From positions 1 to 8,853 of the forward strand of contig CAMLIY010000125.1 of NCBI GenBank assembly GCA_946480125.1: a DNA stretch of 8,853 nt, read 5' to 3'. Positions 1 through 6,948 of the stretch are shown in pieces (position 1 is the stretch's first letter; each line of letters starts with the position of its first letter). The DNA comes from an uncultured Asticcacaulis sp. GTDB taxonomy: Bacteria > Pseudomonadota > Alphaproteobacteria > Caulobacterales > Caulobacteraceae. The position numbers and the translations under genes were made by a program. Under the pieces are notes generated by a model that had not been told where the DNA came from, did no database searches, and worked only from the letters and a program-made list of their open reading frames with translations.

Positions 1-200
1 TCGGCAAGCTGACCGAGTTCGGCGCGGCGTTTCTCGTCATGGGCATTATCGGCGGCGCGGTCATCCCGCAACTCTTCGCCCACTTCAAGGAACAGTTCGG
101 CTTCCAGCTTGTCTTCCTCTGCCTCATGGTCCCCTGCTACGCCTATATACTGGTGTTCGGACTGGTGGCGATGAAGCGACGTAGTAACCCTGTGTTGTAA
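1..200 (+). CDS. Sugar MFS permease, FHS/FucP-like (C-terminal fragment)
   Basis: Only the last 65 codons are present, read from position 3 to the TAA at 198-200; the gene begins to the left of the window. The fragment holds two hydrophobic helices, LVMGIIGGAVIP and VFLCLMVPCYAYILVFGLVA, joined by a short amphipathic segment with FKEQFG, and ends in the basic tail MKRRSNPVL. The GGAVIP and CYAYI patterns resemble the last two transmembrane segments of fucose/glucose/galactose:H+ symporters of the FHS family, which import monosaccharides across the inner membrane. The substrate cannot be told from this fragment. The stop lies 29 nt before the regulator start, on the same strand, so the two may be co-transcribed. 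In this locus it would plausibly import the monosaccharide released by the neighbouring glycosidases, which is inference. Confidence 0.8.
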   Translation, partial: GKLTEFGAAFLVMGIIGGAVIPQLFAHFKEQFGFQLVFLCLMVPCYAYILVFGLVAMKRRSNPVL

Positions 201-222
201 AACAGCGTCATTTTGCTACAAC
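194..222. promoter_or_regulatory. Inverted repeat / candidate operator before the RpiR gene
   Basis: GTTGTA (194-199) and TACAAC (217-222) form a perfect 6-bp inverted repeat with 17 nt between the arms. The left arm overlaps the permease stop codon; the right arm ends 7 nt before the regulator ATG. The right half contains TTTGCTACAA (212-221), whose exact reverse complement occurs at 3336-3345 in the TonB receptor promoter. Its core GCTACAA also occurs at 3124-3130 in the glycosidase promoter. This suggests autoregulation by the same factor that controls the other two promoters. No clear -35/-10 pair was identified here. Confidence 0.4.
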
Positions 223-229
223 GGCGGAC

Positions 230-1117
230 ATGACCGCATTGAACGATATCCTCACCACCATCCGCGACCGCGCCCCGCATGAAGAGGGGGTCAACCTCAA
301 AATCGGCGAGGAAATCCTGCGCGATCCGGCCACGGTCGTCGATGTCAGCATCAAGAGCTTCGCTAACCGGATCGGCGTCAGCGAGCCATCGGTCATCCGC
401 TATTGCCGCTCGATCGGCTGCGACGGCTTCAAGGAATTCAAGAAGCACCTGGCGCAATCCCTGGTGCTGGAACAGAAATTCGCCAAAGCGCCGACCTCGA
501 TCGGCGGTGAGGACAACAGCGGCCAGAGCGGCGATGAACGGTTCGACCGCCTGACCACCAGCGTCGCCATCGCCCTGCGCTCGGTCAGCGAAACCGCGCA
601 TTTCGAGCAGATCGATGCCGCGGCAAAGGTGTTAATGGCGTCATCCACCATTGCCATATTCGGGCTTGGCGGTTCGTCAGCGACCCTGGCCATGGAGGCG
701 CAGAACCGTCTGTTCCGCCTCGGCCTGCGGGCTGTTAGCCACGTGGATAGCTATATGCAGCGCATGACGGCCGCGACCCTGAAGAAGGGCGATACCGTGC
801 TGATCATTTCCGCCACCGGCCAGCCCGAAACACATAGTGAAAGCGCCCGTATCGCCCGCAGCTATGGCGCGACCTGTATCGCCATGGCGCCGCAGAAAAG
901 CCCCCTGGCCAAGGCCGCAGATATTCTGATCCCGATCGAACTGGCGACAGATGTGCCATATCACCAGCCTAATCCGGTGCGTTTTGCGCAGTTGTTCGTG
1001 CTTGACTGCATCGCCGATCGCGTGGCCCTCATATTGGGCAAGCCGGCGATCGAGACCCTGCGTCGGGTCTCGTCGGCCGTTTCGCCGCAGCAGCACTATC
1101 TGCCTACGGGCGACTGA
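230..1117 (+). CDS. RpiR-family transcriptional regulator (HTH + SIS)
   Basis: This 295-residue protein is of typical length for the RpiR/HexR/MurR family. Residues about 1-77 form the N-terminal helix-turn-helix domain, with the core SFANRIGVSEPSVIRYCRSIG (43-63) followed by GFKEFK, a family hallmark. Residues about 125-265 form a SIS phosphosugar-binding domain, with IFGLGGSSATLA (143-154) and the effector-loop-like stretch LIISATGQPETHSES (191-205). Family members repress or activate sugar genes and sense sugar phosphates. ATG at 230 is the only sensible start: an in-frame TAA lies at 185-187 and no other start codon intervenes. The ribosome site is weak, with GGCGGA ending one base before the ATG. 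The 3' end overlaps the convergent glycosidase gene by 14 bp. It probably controls this locus through the TGTAGC elements; its effector is unknown. It should not be called HexR without more evidence, because the setting is galactoside-related. Confidence 0.93.
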   Translation: MTALNDILTTIRDRAPHEEGVNLKIGEEILRDPATVVDVSIKSFANRIGVSEPSVIRYCRSIGCDGFKEFKKHLAQSLVLEQKFAKAPTSIGGEDNSGQSGDERFDRLTTSVAIALRSVSETAHFEQIDAAAKVLMASSTIAIFGLGGSSATLAMEAQNRLFRLGLRAVSHVDSYMQRMTAATLKKGDTVLIISATGQPETHSESARIARSYGATCIAMAPQKSPLAKAADILIPIELATDVPYHQPNPVRFAQLFVLDCIADRVALILGKPAIETLRRVSSAVSPQQHYLPTGD

Positions 1118-3086
1118 CTGGGGTCAGATCAAGTGTTATCACCTCGAACGGTTGCAGGTGCAGCATGACGGCCTGGCCGGCGGTCAGGGTCATGCCCGGC
1201 GTTTTGGCGTTTTTCCATGGGCTGCGCGCCGTATAGGTGGTAGCCGCAGTATCGGGCAGTTCCAGCGCATGACCCACATCAAGCGCGAAATCCAGCGCCT
1301 TGTCGGAGGGATTGCGCAGGGTGAGGGTGGCTTTTCGCGGCGCCCAGGCGGCCCAGCCATAGACATCCAGCCGGGCCGGATCGCCGCCGATCCAATGGCT
1401 GTCCTTGAGTACATCGGAATTGGCGCGTGACCAGTTCGCCGCCTCAGCCAGGCTATCCCAATCCGACGGAGTGAGCAGGGACGGGGTGATGTACATTTCC
1501 TGCAGAGCCGTGCCGCTGCCGAAATAGGAATGGATCTCGTCGGCGAATTCATGCTTCGGATCGGTATCGAGGCCACGGGCGTGCTGCGCATAAATCAGGC
1601 CGTGCAGCATGACGGCATTGAGCGGAAACAGCGGGCCGCCGATGACGATATTCTGGTATTCTTCGCGGTCACGATAGGTCATCCAGCGCTGGCGGTCAGA
1701 ACCCACACCGGTGAAGGCGTGATCCTGGCCCCCGCGCCAGATCGAATCGGCGTAGATCAGCCAGGCCGGCGAGGGATAGGTGCCGGTGGTGACATTGATG
1801 AACAGGTCCGGCCGGGCGGTGCGCAGGTCATCGATCAGATGGATGGCGGCGTCGAAGTCGCTGTTGAAACGGCTGCCGGGGAAGACCTTGCCGGCATTGC
1901 CGGTGCCGTCGAGCTTGAACTGGTTGACGCCTTGCCGCGTTACGAGGTCAAGGGTCGCCGTGCGGAAGTCATCATAATATTTGGGGCCTGACAGGGCGAA
2001 GCCGCCGTCGATGACCTCATAGCCGGTATTCGGCACATTGTTGATTCGCGCCGCCTTGTTCTTGTTGTAGCCGCCCCAGGGTGACAGCCAGACACCGGGA
2101 GCGGCGCCATATTTGGCCGCCGCATCTCGCAAGGGGATAAAGCCGTGCGGGAAGGCCTGGCTGAATTGCCACTTACCGGTCAGATCATCCCAGCCGTCAT
2201 CGAACAGGAAGGAATCGATTTTCACGCCGCGCTTGACGGCCAGTTCTTCGCCGAAAGCATGGATGCGATCGAGCGCATCGGCTTCGGTATAGGGCGTATC
2301 GTAGCCGATATCGTACCACGAATTATAGTGCAGAAACGTGCGGTAGGGGTGAGCGCGTTCGGCCTCGATATAGGCCAGAAAGTCGCGGCGCATCTGGCCG
2401 CGCGCCGTCACGCCGATGACAGCGGAATAGCTCAGGCTCTGGCCTTTGCGCAGAGGCAGGGCGTTGTCGATCTGCGTCCAGGCCTCGTCCGATTCCATAG
2501 TGGCGTGGCTGTAGGCCAGCGGGTTTTCAAACATGACGTAGTCATTGCCGGCGATGACGGGAGAGCCATTGACCTTGCCGGAAACTTCGGCACCCGGCGC
2601 ATTCAGGTCCATGAGGCGGACTTGCGGGATGGTTTCGTCCTGCTTCAGCGCCGTGATGGTGACGACTTCGCGCAGATATTTGGCGCCTTCGGGCTGGACC
2701 AGCCGCCAGCCGATACGCAGGCGGCCGTCCTTGTCGGTGAAGGTGCCCTGAACCTCCTGACTCGGTTTGGTCTCGGCAAGGCGCGACGCCCTGGCATTGC
2801 CCGGCACGGCCTGCATGCGCAGCGGTGCGATCAGGGTGAGATCGGTCAGTGTCAGGCTGGGGCCATCCTGAAGCGACACCGTGAAGGGAGACGTGATGGT
2901 TAGAGTTCGGCCGGTCAGCTTGTCAGTAAACCGAACGTCAGACACATGATCGCCGGTAGCCGTCCAGGTCAGGGCGCTGGAGTCATTACCAAGGGCGCGT
3001 ACCGGCTCGGTCGCGCCGGCGACGGCCAGAAAACCGGACGCCGCCAGAATGGCCAATACGGAAGTACAGACTTTAAGCGCGGACAT
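1104..3086 (-). CDS. Secreted clan GH-D glycosidase, divergent alpha-galactosidase-like
   Basis: This 660-residue exported enzyme begins with a signal peptide (about 1-25, hydrophobic VLAILAASGFLAVAGA). An N-terminal beta-rich domain (about 30-235) is followed by a TIM barrel (about 245-505) and a C-terminal beta-sandwich (about 565-658). The barrel carries clan GH-D landmarks: HYNSWYDIGY (253-262), corresponding to the GWNSW strand of alpha-galactosidases; FLFDDGW (293-299); FKLDG (390-394), in which D393 is the likely nucleophile; and WRGGQD (450-455), in which D455 is a candidate acid/base. The GH36 signatures KWDMNR and the Cys-containing SGGGR segment are absent, so the substrate could be an alpha-galactoside, an alpha-N-acetylgalactosaminide or something related. 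The start is supported by AGGGA (complement of 3094-3098) 7 nt upstream of the ATG. It is transcribed divergently from the TonB receptor. The TAG stop lies inside the end of the regulator gene. Clan assignment is fairly firm; the CAZy family and substrate are not. Confidence 0.8.
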   Translation of the reverse strand: MSALKVCTSVLAILAASGFLAVAGATEPVRALGNDSSALTWTATGDHVSDVRFTDKLTGRTLTITSPFTVSLQDGPSLTLTDLTLIAPLRMQAVPGNARASRLAETKPSQEVQGTFTDKDGRLRIGWRLVQPEGAKYLREVVTITALKQDETIPQVRLMDLNAPGAEVSGKVNGSPVIAGNDYVMFENPLAYSHATMESDEAWTQIDNALPLRKGQSLSYSAVIGVTARGQMRRDFLAYIEAERAHPYRTFLHYNSWYDIGYDTPYTEADALDRIHAFGEELAVKRGVKIDSFLFDDGWDDLTGKWQFSQAFPHGFIPLRDAAAKYGAAPGVWLSPWGGYNKNKAARINNVPNTGYEVIDGGFALSGPKYYDDFRTATLDLVTRQGVNQFKLDGTGNAGKVFPGSRFNSDFDAAIHLIDDLRTARPDLFINVTTGTYPSPAWLIYADSIWRGGQDHAFTGVGSDRQRWMTYRDREEYQNIVIGGPLFPLNAVMLHGLIYAQHARGLDTDPKHEFADEIHSYFGSGTALQEMYITPSLLTPSDWDSLAEAANWSRANSDVLKDSHWIGGDPARLDVYGWAAWAPRKATLTLRNPSDKALDFALDVGHALELPDTAATTYTARSPWKNAKTPGMTLTAGQAVMLHLQPFEVITLDLTPVSRP

Positions 3087-3099
3087 ATCATTTTCCCTG

Positions 3100-3129
3100 A
3101 TGTAGTTTGGCTACATATTATGCGCTACA
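3100..3129 (-). promoter_or_regulatory. TGTAGC operator cluster at the glycosidase promoter
   Basis: In the direction of the glycosidase gene, TGTAGC occurs twice, 14 bp apart (complements of 3124-3129 and 3110-3115), bracketing the predicted -10. The gene-proximal copy is also one arm of a 17-bp inverted repeat, ATGTAGTTTGGCTACAT (3100-3116; arms of 6 bp, spacer of 5). The TGTA-N7-TACA geometry inside it matches the layout known for HexR sites of the RpiR family, although the inner bases differ. The palindrome abuts the ribosome-binding site at 3094-3098. Confidence 0.55.
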
Positions 3130-3147
3130 ATTTTCGAATAATGTCAA
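3117..3147 (-). promoter_or_regulatory. Predicted promoter of the clan GH-D glycosidase gene
   Basis: On the minus strand a perfect -35 hexamer TTGACA (complement of 3142-3147) is followed after 19 nt by CATAAT (complement of 3117-3122), about 30 nt upstream of the ATG. The 19-nt spacing is longer than the ideal 17, so the exact -10 is uncertain. Two TGTAGC copies flank the -10, which suggests that a bound regulator would block or modulate initiation. Confidence 0.5.
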
Positions 3148-3328
3148 TTCTTAAAATAAGCAGGCGGCAAAGCGACATTTTCCATTATGCTCATCGGAGG
3201 TTAGAGCGTAAAGGCACGTGGAAAGATTAATATAATCAGTATGTTGCGTGTTCCTTTTTATTTGTATGGCCGATTTGCAACAGGTTTTTCGAAATTGTCA
3301 TATAATTTCATCAAATCTGTAACAGGGT

Positions 3329-3356
3329 TTGACATTTGTAGCAAATGTAGCATCAT
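3329..3356 (+). promoter_or_regulatory. Predicted promoter of the TonB receptor gene
   Basis: A perfect TTGACA (3329-3334) is followed after 16 nt by CATCAT (3351-3356), which matches 4 of 6 bases of the -10 consensus. TGTAGC copies lie in the spacer and on both sides of the -10. The arrangement parallels the divergent glycosidase promoter: counting from the first base of TTGACA, copies start at +17 and +31 here and at +18 and +32 there. Confidence 0.5.
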
Positions 3357-3374
3357 CACTGTAGCTTCTGTAGC
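3332..3374 (+). promoter_or_regulatory. Four TGTAGC repeats and a 17-bp palindrome (candidate operator)
   Basis: TGTAGC begins at 3337, 3346, 3360 and 3369, with spacings of 9, 14 and 9 bp. This amounts to two copies of TGTAGC-NNN-TGTAGC (3337-3351 and 3360-3374) placed 23 bp apart, about two helical turns. The first pair is embedded in a perfect odd-centred palindrome, ACATTTG-TAG-CAAATGT (3332-3348), which overlaps the last bases of the -35. Such dense repetition over a promoter is best explained as binding sites for an oligomeric regulator, most simply the RpiR protein encoded nearby. Confidence 0.6.
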
Positions 3375-3404
3375 TGGGAATAAGAAAAAAGGGATGATAA
3401 GAGG

Positions 3405-6400
3405 ATGAGTAACTGGAAGATCAAAAGCGGTGTGTCGCGTACCGCGCTTACAATGGCCCTGATCTGTGGCCTGGCGGGCGTAACGGGGCAGGCATACGCG
3501 GCACAGGACACGGCCGCCGCCTCTAGTGATACGGGCGCGGACGCTTCGGACGGCACCACCGTCGTGGTCGTGGGTTCCCGCAAGGCGCTCAAATCAGCGC
3601 AGCAAATCAAAAAATCCGCCGATACGGTGGTCGATTCCATCACCGCCACCGATATCGGCGCCTTCCCTGATAAATCGGTCGCGGAAGCCCTGCAGCGCGT
3701 ACCGGGTGTTACGGTATTGCGCTCGGTGCCGGGCGGCGATGTCATGCACTTCCCGGCCGAACCGAGCGGCGTGCTCATCCGCGGTCTCCAGCAGGTCAAG
3801 TCCGAGTTCAACGGCCGCGACATCTTCAGCGCCGGCTCGGCCTCGGGTCTGAGCTGGGAAGATGTATCGCCGGAAATGCTGTCGGGCGTTGATACCTACA
3901 AGAATTTGACCGCCGATATGCTGGAAGGCGGCATCGCCGGTACGGTCAATCTGCGCACACGCCTGCCCTTTGATCAGAAAGGGCAACTGATTTCCGGCAC
4001 GCTGGAGGGGGATTATGGCGATCTGAGCAAGAAGTGGACGCCATCGGGTTCGGTGCTTTATTCCAATCGCTGGCATACCGAACTGGGTGATTTCGGCTTT
4101 CTCGGCGATCTGGCCTATTCGAAGGTCGAGACCACCAGCCAGGGTGCTATCCTGCCGCGCATGATGCCCTTTGTGGCCGGTGCCTATACCGACCAGATGA
4201 ACTTCATTCCCTCCGGCATCAGCTATAACAACACCGTCTATGACCGTACGCGCAAAGGCACGTCGCTGGCGGCGCAATGGGCCAGTACGGATAATCACTT
4301 CAAGGCAACGCTCCAGTACAATAAGTCGAGCTACGAGAATACCTGGAACGAAGACCAGCTTCTCAGCTACTGGGCCTATGTCGATCCGGCCACGACCACC
4401 CAATCGACCGTGTGGAGTGATCCGTCGATCATCCAGCCGCCCGATGCGCCAGGCCTCGGCATCAACGAAGCCGGCGGCGGCACGCCATTCACTTTCGCCA
4501 ACAACGGCCTGTTCCAGACCGGCGTGATTACGGCGTCGGCCGGGGGCTGGGGCTATGGCAATATTGCCGATTGGGCCACGGGCGCCTATGAACCGGGTTC
4601 GACCGATCAGTACGGCACCTATGGCCAATATGGCATCACCGGCGCCGATGGTCGCGACCTGCCGATTTACCAGCCCTGCCTGTTGTCGGATGTGACCCAC
4701 GCCGGCCAGCCATGCCGCCTGGGGCCTTCGGTCAATATGGCGACGCGTTACTCAACCCAGACCCGCACGGTTGAGGACACTGCGCTCAACTTTATCTGGG
4801 CGCCGACCGACCGGCTGAAGTTCATCTTTGACGCCCAGCATGTCCTGTCGACCAATACGCAGTATGACATCACCTACCGCAACGGCACCTATGCCAATCT
4901 GGGCCTTGACCTGACCGGCGATCTGCCCAAGGTCAGTTTCTCGGCGCCGTCCGGTTATAATGTCGTCGGCGAAGATCCGATGTCCGACTACCGCAACTAC
5001 TTCAATGAATCGATCATGGATCACCTGGAAGATTCCAAGGCAACCATGAATGCCTTCCAGATCGATGGCGCCTATGCTTTTGACGGTCCGTGGCTTGCCG
5101 AAATCCGCGCCGGTGTCCGGACCTCGGAACGGGATCAGCTGAACCAGTGGTCGGCCTATAACTGGCAATCGATCTCCAGCAACTGGGGCGCCAATCCGGC
5201 GGATTCCTTCCACCTTGACGCTCCGGCCACAGCCACCTTTGCCGGCTATCCCGGCACCTACTGGCAAACGACCACATTCGGCACGGACGGTCTGCTGAAG
5301 GGCCTGATCGGGCAAAATCAGTTCGTCACCATCAATCCTGACTATCTCAAGGATATCAATTTGATGGAGGCGACCTTCGGCAAGACGGCGCAATCGGTGG
5401 ACGGCAAGACGCCATCCTCCAACTGGGACCCGATCTGCATGCGCGCCGGCAATATCGCCGGCAGCTGTTTCCAGCCGGGTGAACTGCTGAATGTCAACCT
5501 GAAGGAAGATTCCGCCTACGTCATGCTGAAATTCGGCGGTCCGGACGCCACCCTGTTCGGCAGCGGCATCACCGTGTCGGGCAATATCGGCTTCCGCCTG
5601 GTCAAGACCGATCTGGTCAGTACGGGCGCAACCAATTTCGCCATTCCGTTCACAGCGGACGACCTGAACTGCGTGCCGTTAAGTCCGCAACAGATCGCCG
5701 CCCTGGCGCCCGGCCAGTATGCGACGACGCCGCAGTGTCTGGCCGCCAATTCGCTTGAAGACCAGGCCTTCTCGGACGGCGGGTTTACCAGTTCGGCGGT
5801 AAAAACCTCGCATACCTATAACCTGCCCAGCCTGAACCTGAAGTTCTCGCTGCCGAATGACTGGATTGTCCGCTTCGCCGCCTCGCGCGCCATGTCCATG
5901 CCGGATATGGGCCTGCTCAAGAACTATGTCACGCTCCAGCGCAGCTTCCTGCCGCAATCCTCTATCGTGCAGGGCAATCCGAATATCGTGCTGAATGGCG
6001 CCGGTCAGCCGGTCAGCTATGTCTTCGGATATTCGGCCAGCGCCGGCAATCCGCGTCTGAAGGCGATCCAGGCGGATCAGTTCGATCTGTCGATCGAGCA
6101 TTACTTCGCCGATGTCGGCTCCTTCAGCTTCGATATCTTCACCAAGCAGTTCTACGATTACATCCAGAACGGCACTTTCGATGTGCCCATGACCAATAAT
6201 GGCGTGACGCGGAATGTGGTGGTGAATGGCCCGGTGAACGGCGAGGGCGCCAGCGTAAAGGGCTTCGAAGTGGCCTATCAGCGCTATTTCACCTTCCTGC
6301 CCAAGCCGTTTGACGGCCTCGGCCTCCAGGCCAACTACACCCACCTGCACAATGAAGGCGTGCAGAATGAAAACCTGACGCTCGATACGGCGGATGGCTC

Positions 6401-6806
6401 GACCGTGACGCGTTCGGCTCAGGAAGGCATGATCAATGCCGGCCGTCTCGAACAGTTGTCGGACGACTCCTACAACCTGATCCTGCTTTACGATAAGGGA
6501 CCGTTCGGCGCCCGTCTGGCCTATAACTGGCGGTCGAAATACGTCAATTCGGTCAATGACTGCTGCATCGGTTTCCCGGTATGGAATGATGCCGAAGGCT
6601 TCCTCGATGGCTCACTGCGCTATGCGGTCAACGCCCATACCGAAATCGACATCCAGGGCAGCAACCTGCTCCAGACGCGTCCGAAAATCTATCAGGAGGT
6701 GCTTGGGCCAACGGCTGAAAATCCCGATCAGGCGCCGCTGTTCCTGCCGGCCGGGACGTTCAACTTCGATCGTCGCGTGCAACTCAGCATCCGGTTCAAG
6801 TACTAA
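3405..6806 (+). CDS. TonB-dependent outer-membrane receptor, Caulobacter type
   Basis: This 1133-residue receptor should take up an oligosaccharide across the outer membrane using TonB energy. Residues 1-32 are a signal peptide (TALTMALICGLAGVTGQAYA). A TonB-box-like TTVVVVGSR follows at 51-59. The plug domain spans about 70-185, with SVAEALQRVPGVTV (91-104), GVLIRGL and a closing GGIAGTVNLRTR (175-186). The rest is a beta-barrel ending in the aromatic-terminated strand RRVQLSIRFKY. Plug and barrel fit the TonB receptor subfamily common in Caulobacterales and Xanthomonadales; the protein is on the long side, implying large external loops. The mature chain has exactly eight cysteines in four close pairs: 425/437, 678/688, 756/778 and 1053/1054. 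AAGGGA (3389-3394) lies 10 nt before the ATG, and GAGG directly abuts it. Neighbouring clan GH-D enzymes point to an alpha-galactoside ligand, which is inference. Confidence 0.96.
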   Translation: MSNWKIKSGVSRTALTMALICGLAGVTGQAYAAQDTAAASSDTGADASDGTTVVVVGSRKALKSAQQIKKSADTVVDSITATDIGAFPDKSVAEALQRVPGVTVLRSVPGGDVMHFPAEPSGVLIRGLQQVKSEFNGRDIFSAGSASGLSWEDVSPEMLSGVDTYKNLTADMLEGGIAGTVNLRTRLPFDQKGQLISGTLEGDYGDLSKKWTPSGSVLYSNRWHTELGDFGFLGDLAYSKVETTSQGAILPRMMPFVAGAYTDQMNFIPSGISYNNTVYDRTRKGTSLAAQWASTDNHFKATLQYNKSSYENTWNEDQLLSYWAYVDPATTTQSTVWSDPSIIQPPDAPGLGINEAGGGTPFTFANNGLFQTGVITASAGGWGYGNIADWATGAYEPGSTDQYGTYGQYGITGADGRDLPIYQPCLLSDVTHAGQPCRLGPSVNMATRYSTQTRTVEDTALNFIWAPTDRLKFIFDAQHVLSTNTQYDITYRNGTYANLGLDLTGDLPKVSFSAPSGYNVVGEDPMSDYRNYFNESIMDHLEDSKATMNAFQIDGAYAFDGPWLAEIRAGVRTSERDQLNQWSAYNWQSISSNWGANPADSFHLDAPATATFAGYPGTYWQTTTFGTDGLLKGLIGQNQFVTINPDYLKDINLMEATFGKTAQSVDGKTPSSNWDPICMRAGNIAGSCFQPGELLNVNLKEDSAYVMLKFGGPDATLFGSGITVSGNIGFRLVKTDLVSTGATNFAIPFTADDLNCVPLSPQQIAALAPGQYATTPQCLAANSLEDQAFSDGGFTSSAVKTSHTYNLPSLNLKFSLPNDWIVRFAASRAMSMPDMGLLKNYVTLQRSFLPQSSIVQGNPNIVLNGAGQPVSYVFGYSASAGNPRLKAIQADQFDLSIEHYFADVGSFSFDIFTKQFYDYIQNGTFDVPMTNNGVTRNVVVNGPVNGEGASVKGFEVAYQRYFTFLPKPFDGLGLQANYTHLHNEGVQNENLTLDTADGSTVTRSAQEGMINAGRLEQLSDDSYNLILLYDKGPFGARLAYNWRSKYVNSVNDCCIGFPVWNDAEGFLDGSLRYAVNAHTEIDIQGSNLLQTRPKIYQEVLGPTAENPDQAPLFLPAGTFNFDRRVQLSIRFKY

Positions 6807-6823
6807 GCTTCACCTTGGAGTGG

Positions 6824-6849
6824 TCCGGGCCCTGACCCGGATCAGGCCC
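6824..6849 (+). other. Overlapping alternative hairpins after the receptor gene
   Basis: Two mutually exclusive stems can form 18 nt after the receptor stop. One pairs TCCGGG (6824-6829) with CCCGGA (6836-6841) around a 6-nt loop. The other pairs GGGC-CTGA, with one bulged C (6827-6835), with TCAGGCCC (6842-6849). Neither is followed by a T-run, so they are not classical terminators. They could stabilise the receptor mRNA 3' end. Confidence 0.35.
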
Positions 6850-6892
6850 CATGCTTTCTCCCGCCGTTCCCCGGTGGCATGGTTATGCTCCA

Positions 6893-6926
6893 GGCGCGCA
6901 GCCGGTCGGTTGCGCGCCGCCTTTTT
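6893..6926 (+). terminator. Rho-independent terminator between receptor and halogenase
   Basis: GGCGCGCA (6893-6900) pairs perfectly with TGCGCGCC (6911-6918) around a 10-nt loop. A five-T run at 6922-6926 follows three bases after the stem. It lies 87 nt after the receptor stop and 41 nt before the halogenase start. It should end or attenuate receptor transcription, leaving the halogenase to read-through or to a promoter of its own that is not evident. Confidence 0.75.
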
Positions 6927-6948
6927 CAGTATAAAAAAGATCATATGT

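Larger units (their letters stand above)
3087..3404. other. Divergent AT-rich intergenic promoter region
   Basis: This 318-bp gap separates the divergent glycosidase and TonB receptor genes and is clearly more AT-rich than the flanking coding DNA. Both ends hold a TTGACA hexamer and TGTAGC repeats, described separately. The middle (about 3148-3328) shows no convincing gene. It contains a lone TATAAT at 3301-3306 with only a poorly spaced upstream partner (TTGCAA, 20-nt gap). TTTTCGAA occurs twice, at 3131-3138 and 3286-3293, meaning unknown. The open frame crossing 2946-3230 runs out of the glycosidase gene in antisense and is not a gene. Confidence 0.8.

Noticed and set aside
1114..1127. CTGAC-TGGG-GTCAG hairpin at the convergent gene ends
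   Set aside because: The stem is only 5 bp, has no T-run on either strand and lies mostly in coding sequence, so a terminator is not supported.
2145..2903. Open frame antisense to the clan GH-D glycosidase (252 codons)
   Set aside because: It lies wholly inside the glycosidase gene with shadow-like composition and no domain or convincing ribosome site.
3275..3306. TTGCAA and TATAAT as a second receptor promoter
   Set aside because: The 20-nt spacing is too long for a typical promoter; the TTGACA at 3329 is better placed and has the repeats around it. It is kept only as a remark.
3594..4700. Long open frame antisense to the TonB receptor (368 codons)
   Set aside because: Its translation shows no recognisable domain and it is fully covered by an unmistakable receptor; this is common in GC-rich genes with biased third positions.
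6930..6935. TATAAA as a -10 element for the halogenase
   Set aside because: The only -35-like sequence (TTGCGC, 6910-6915) is 14 nt away and inside the terminator stem, so the pairing is poor.
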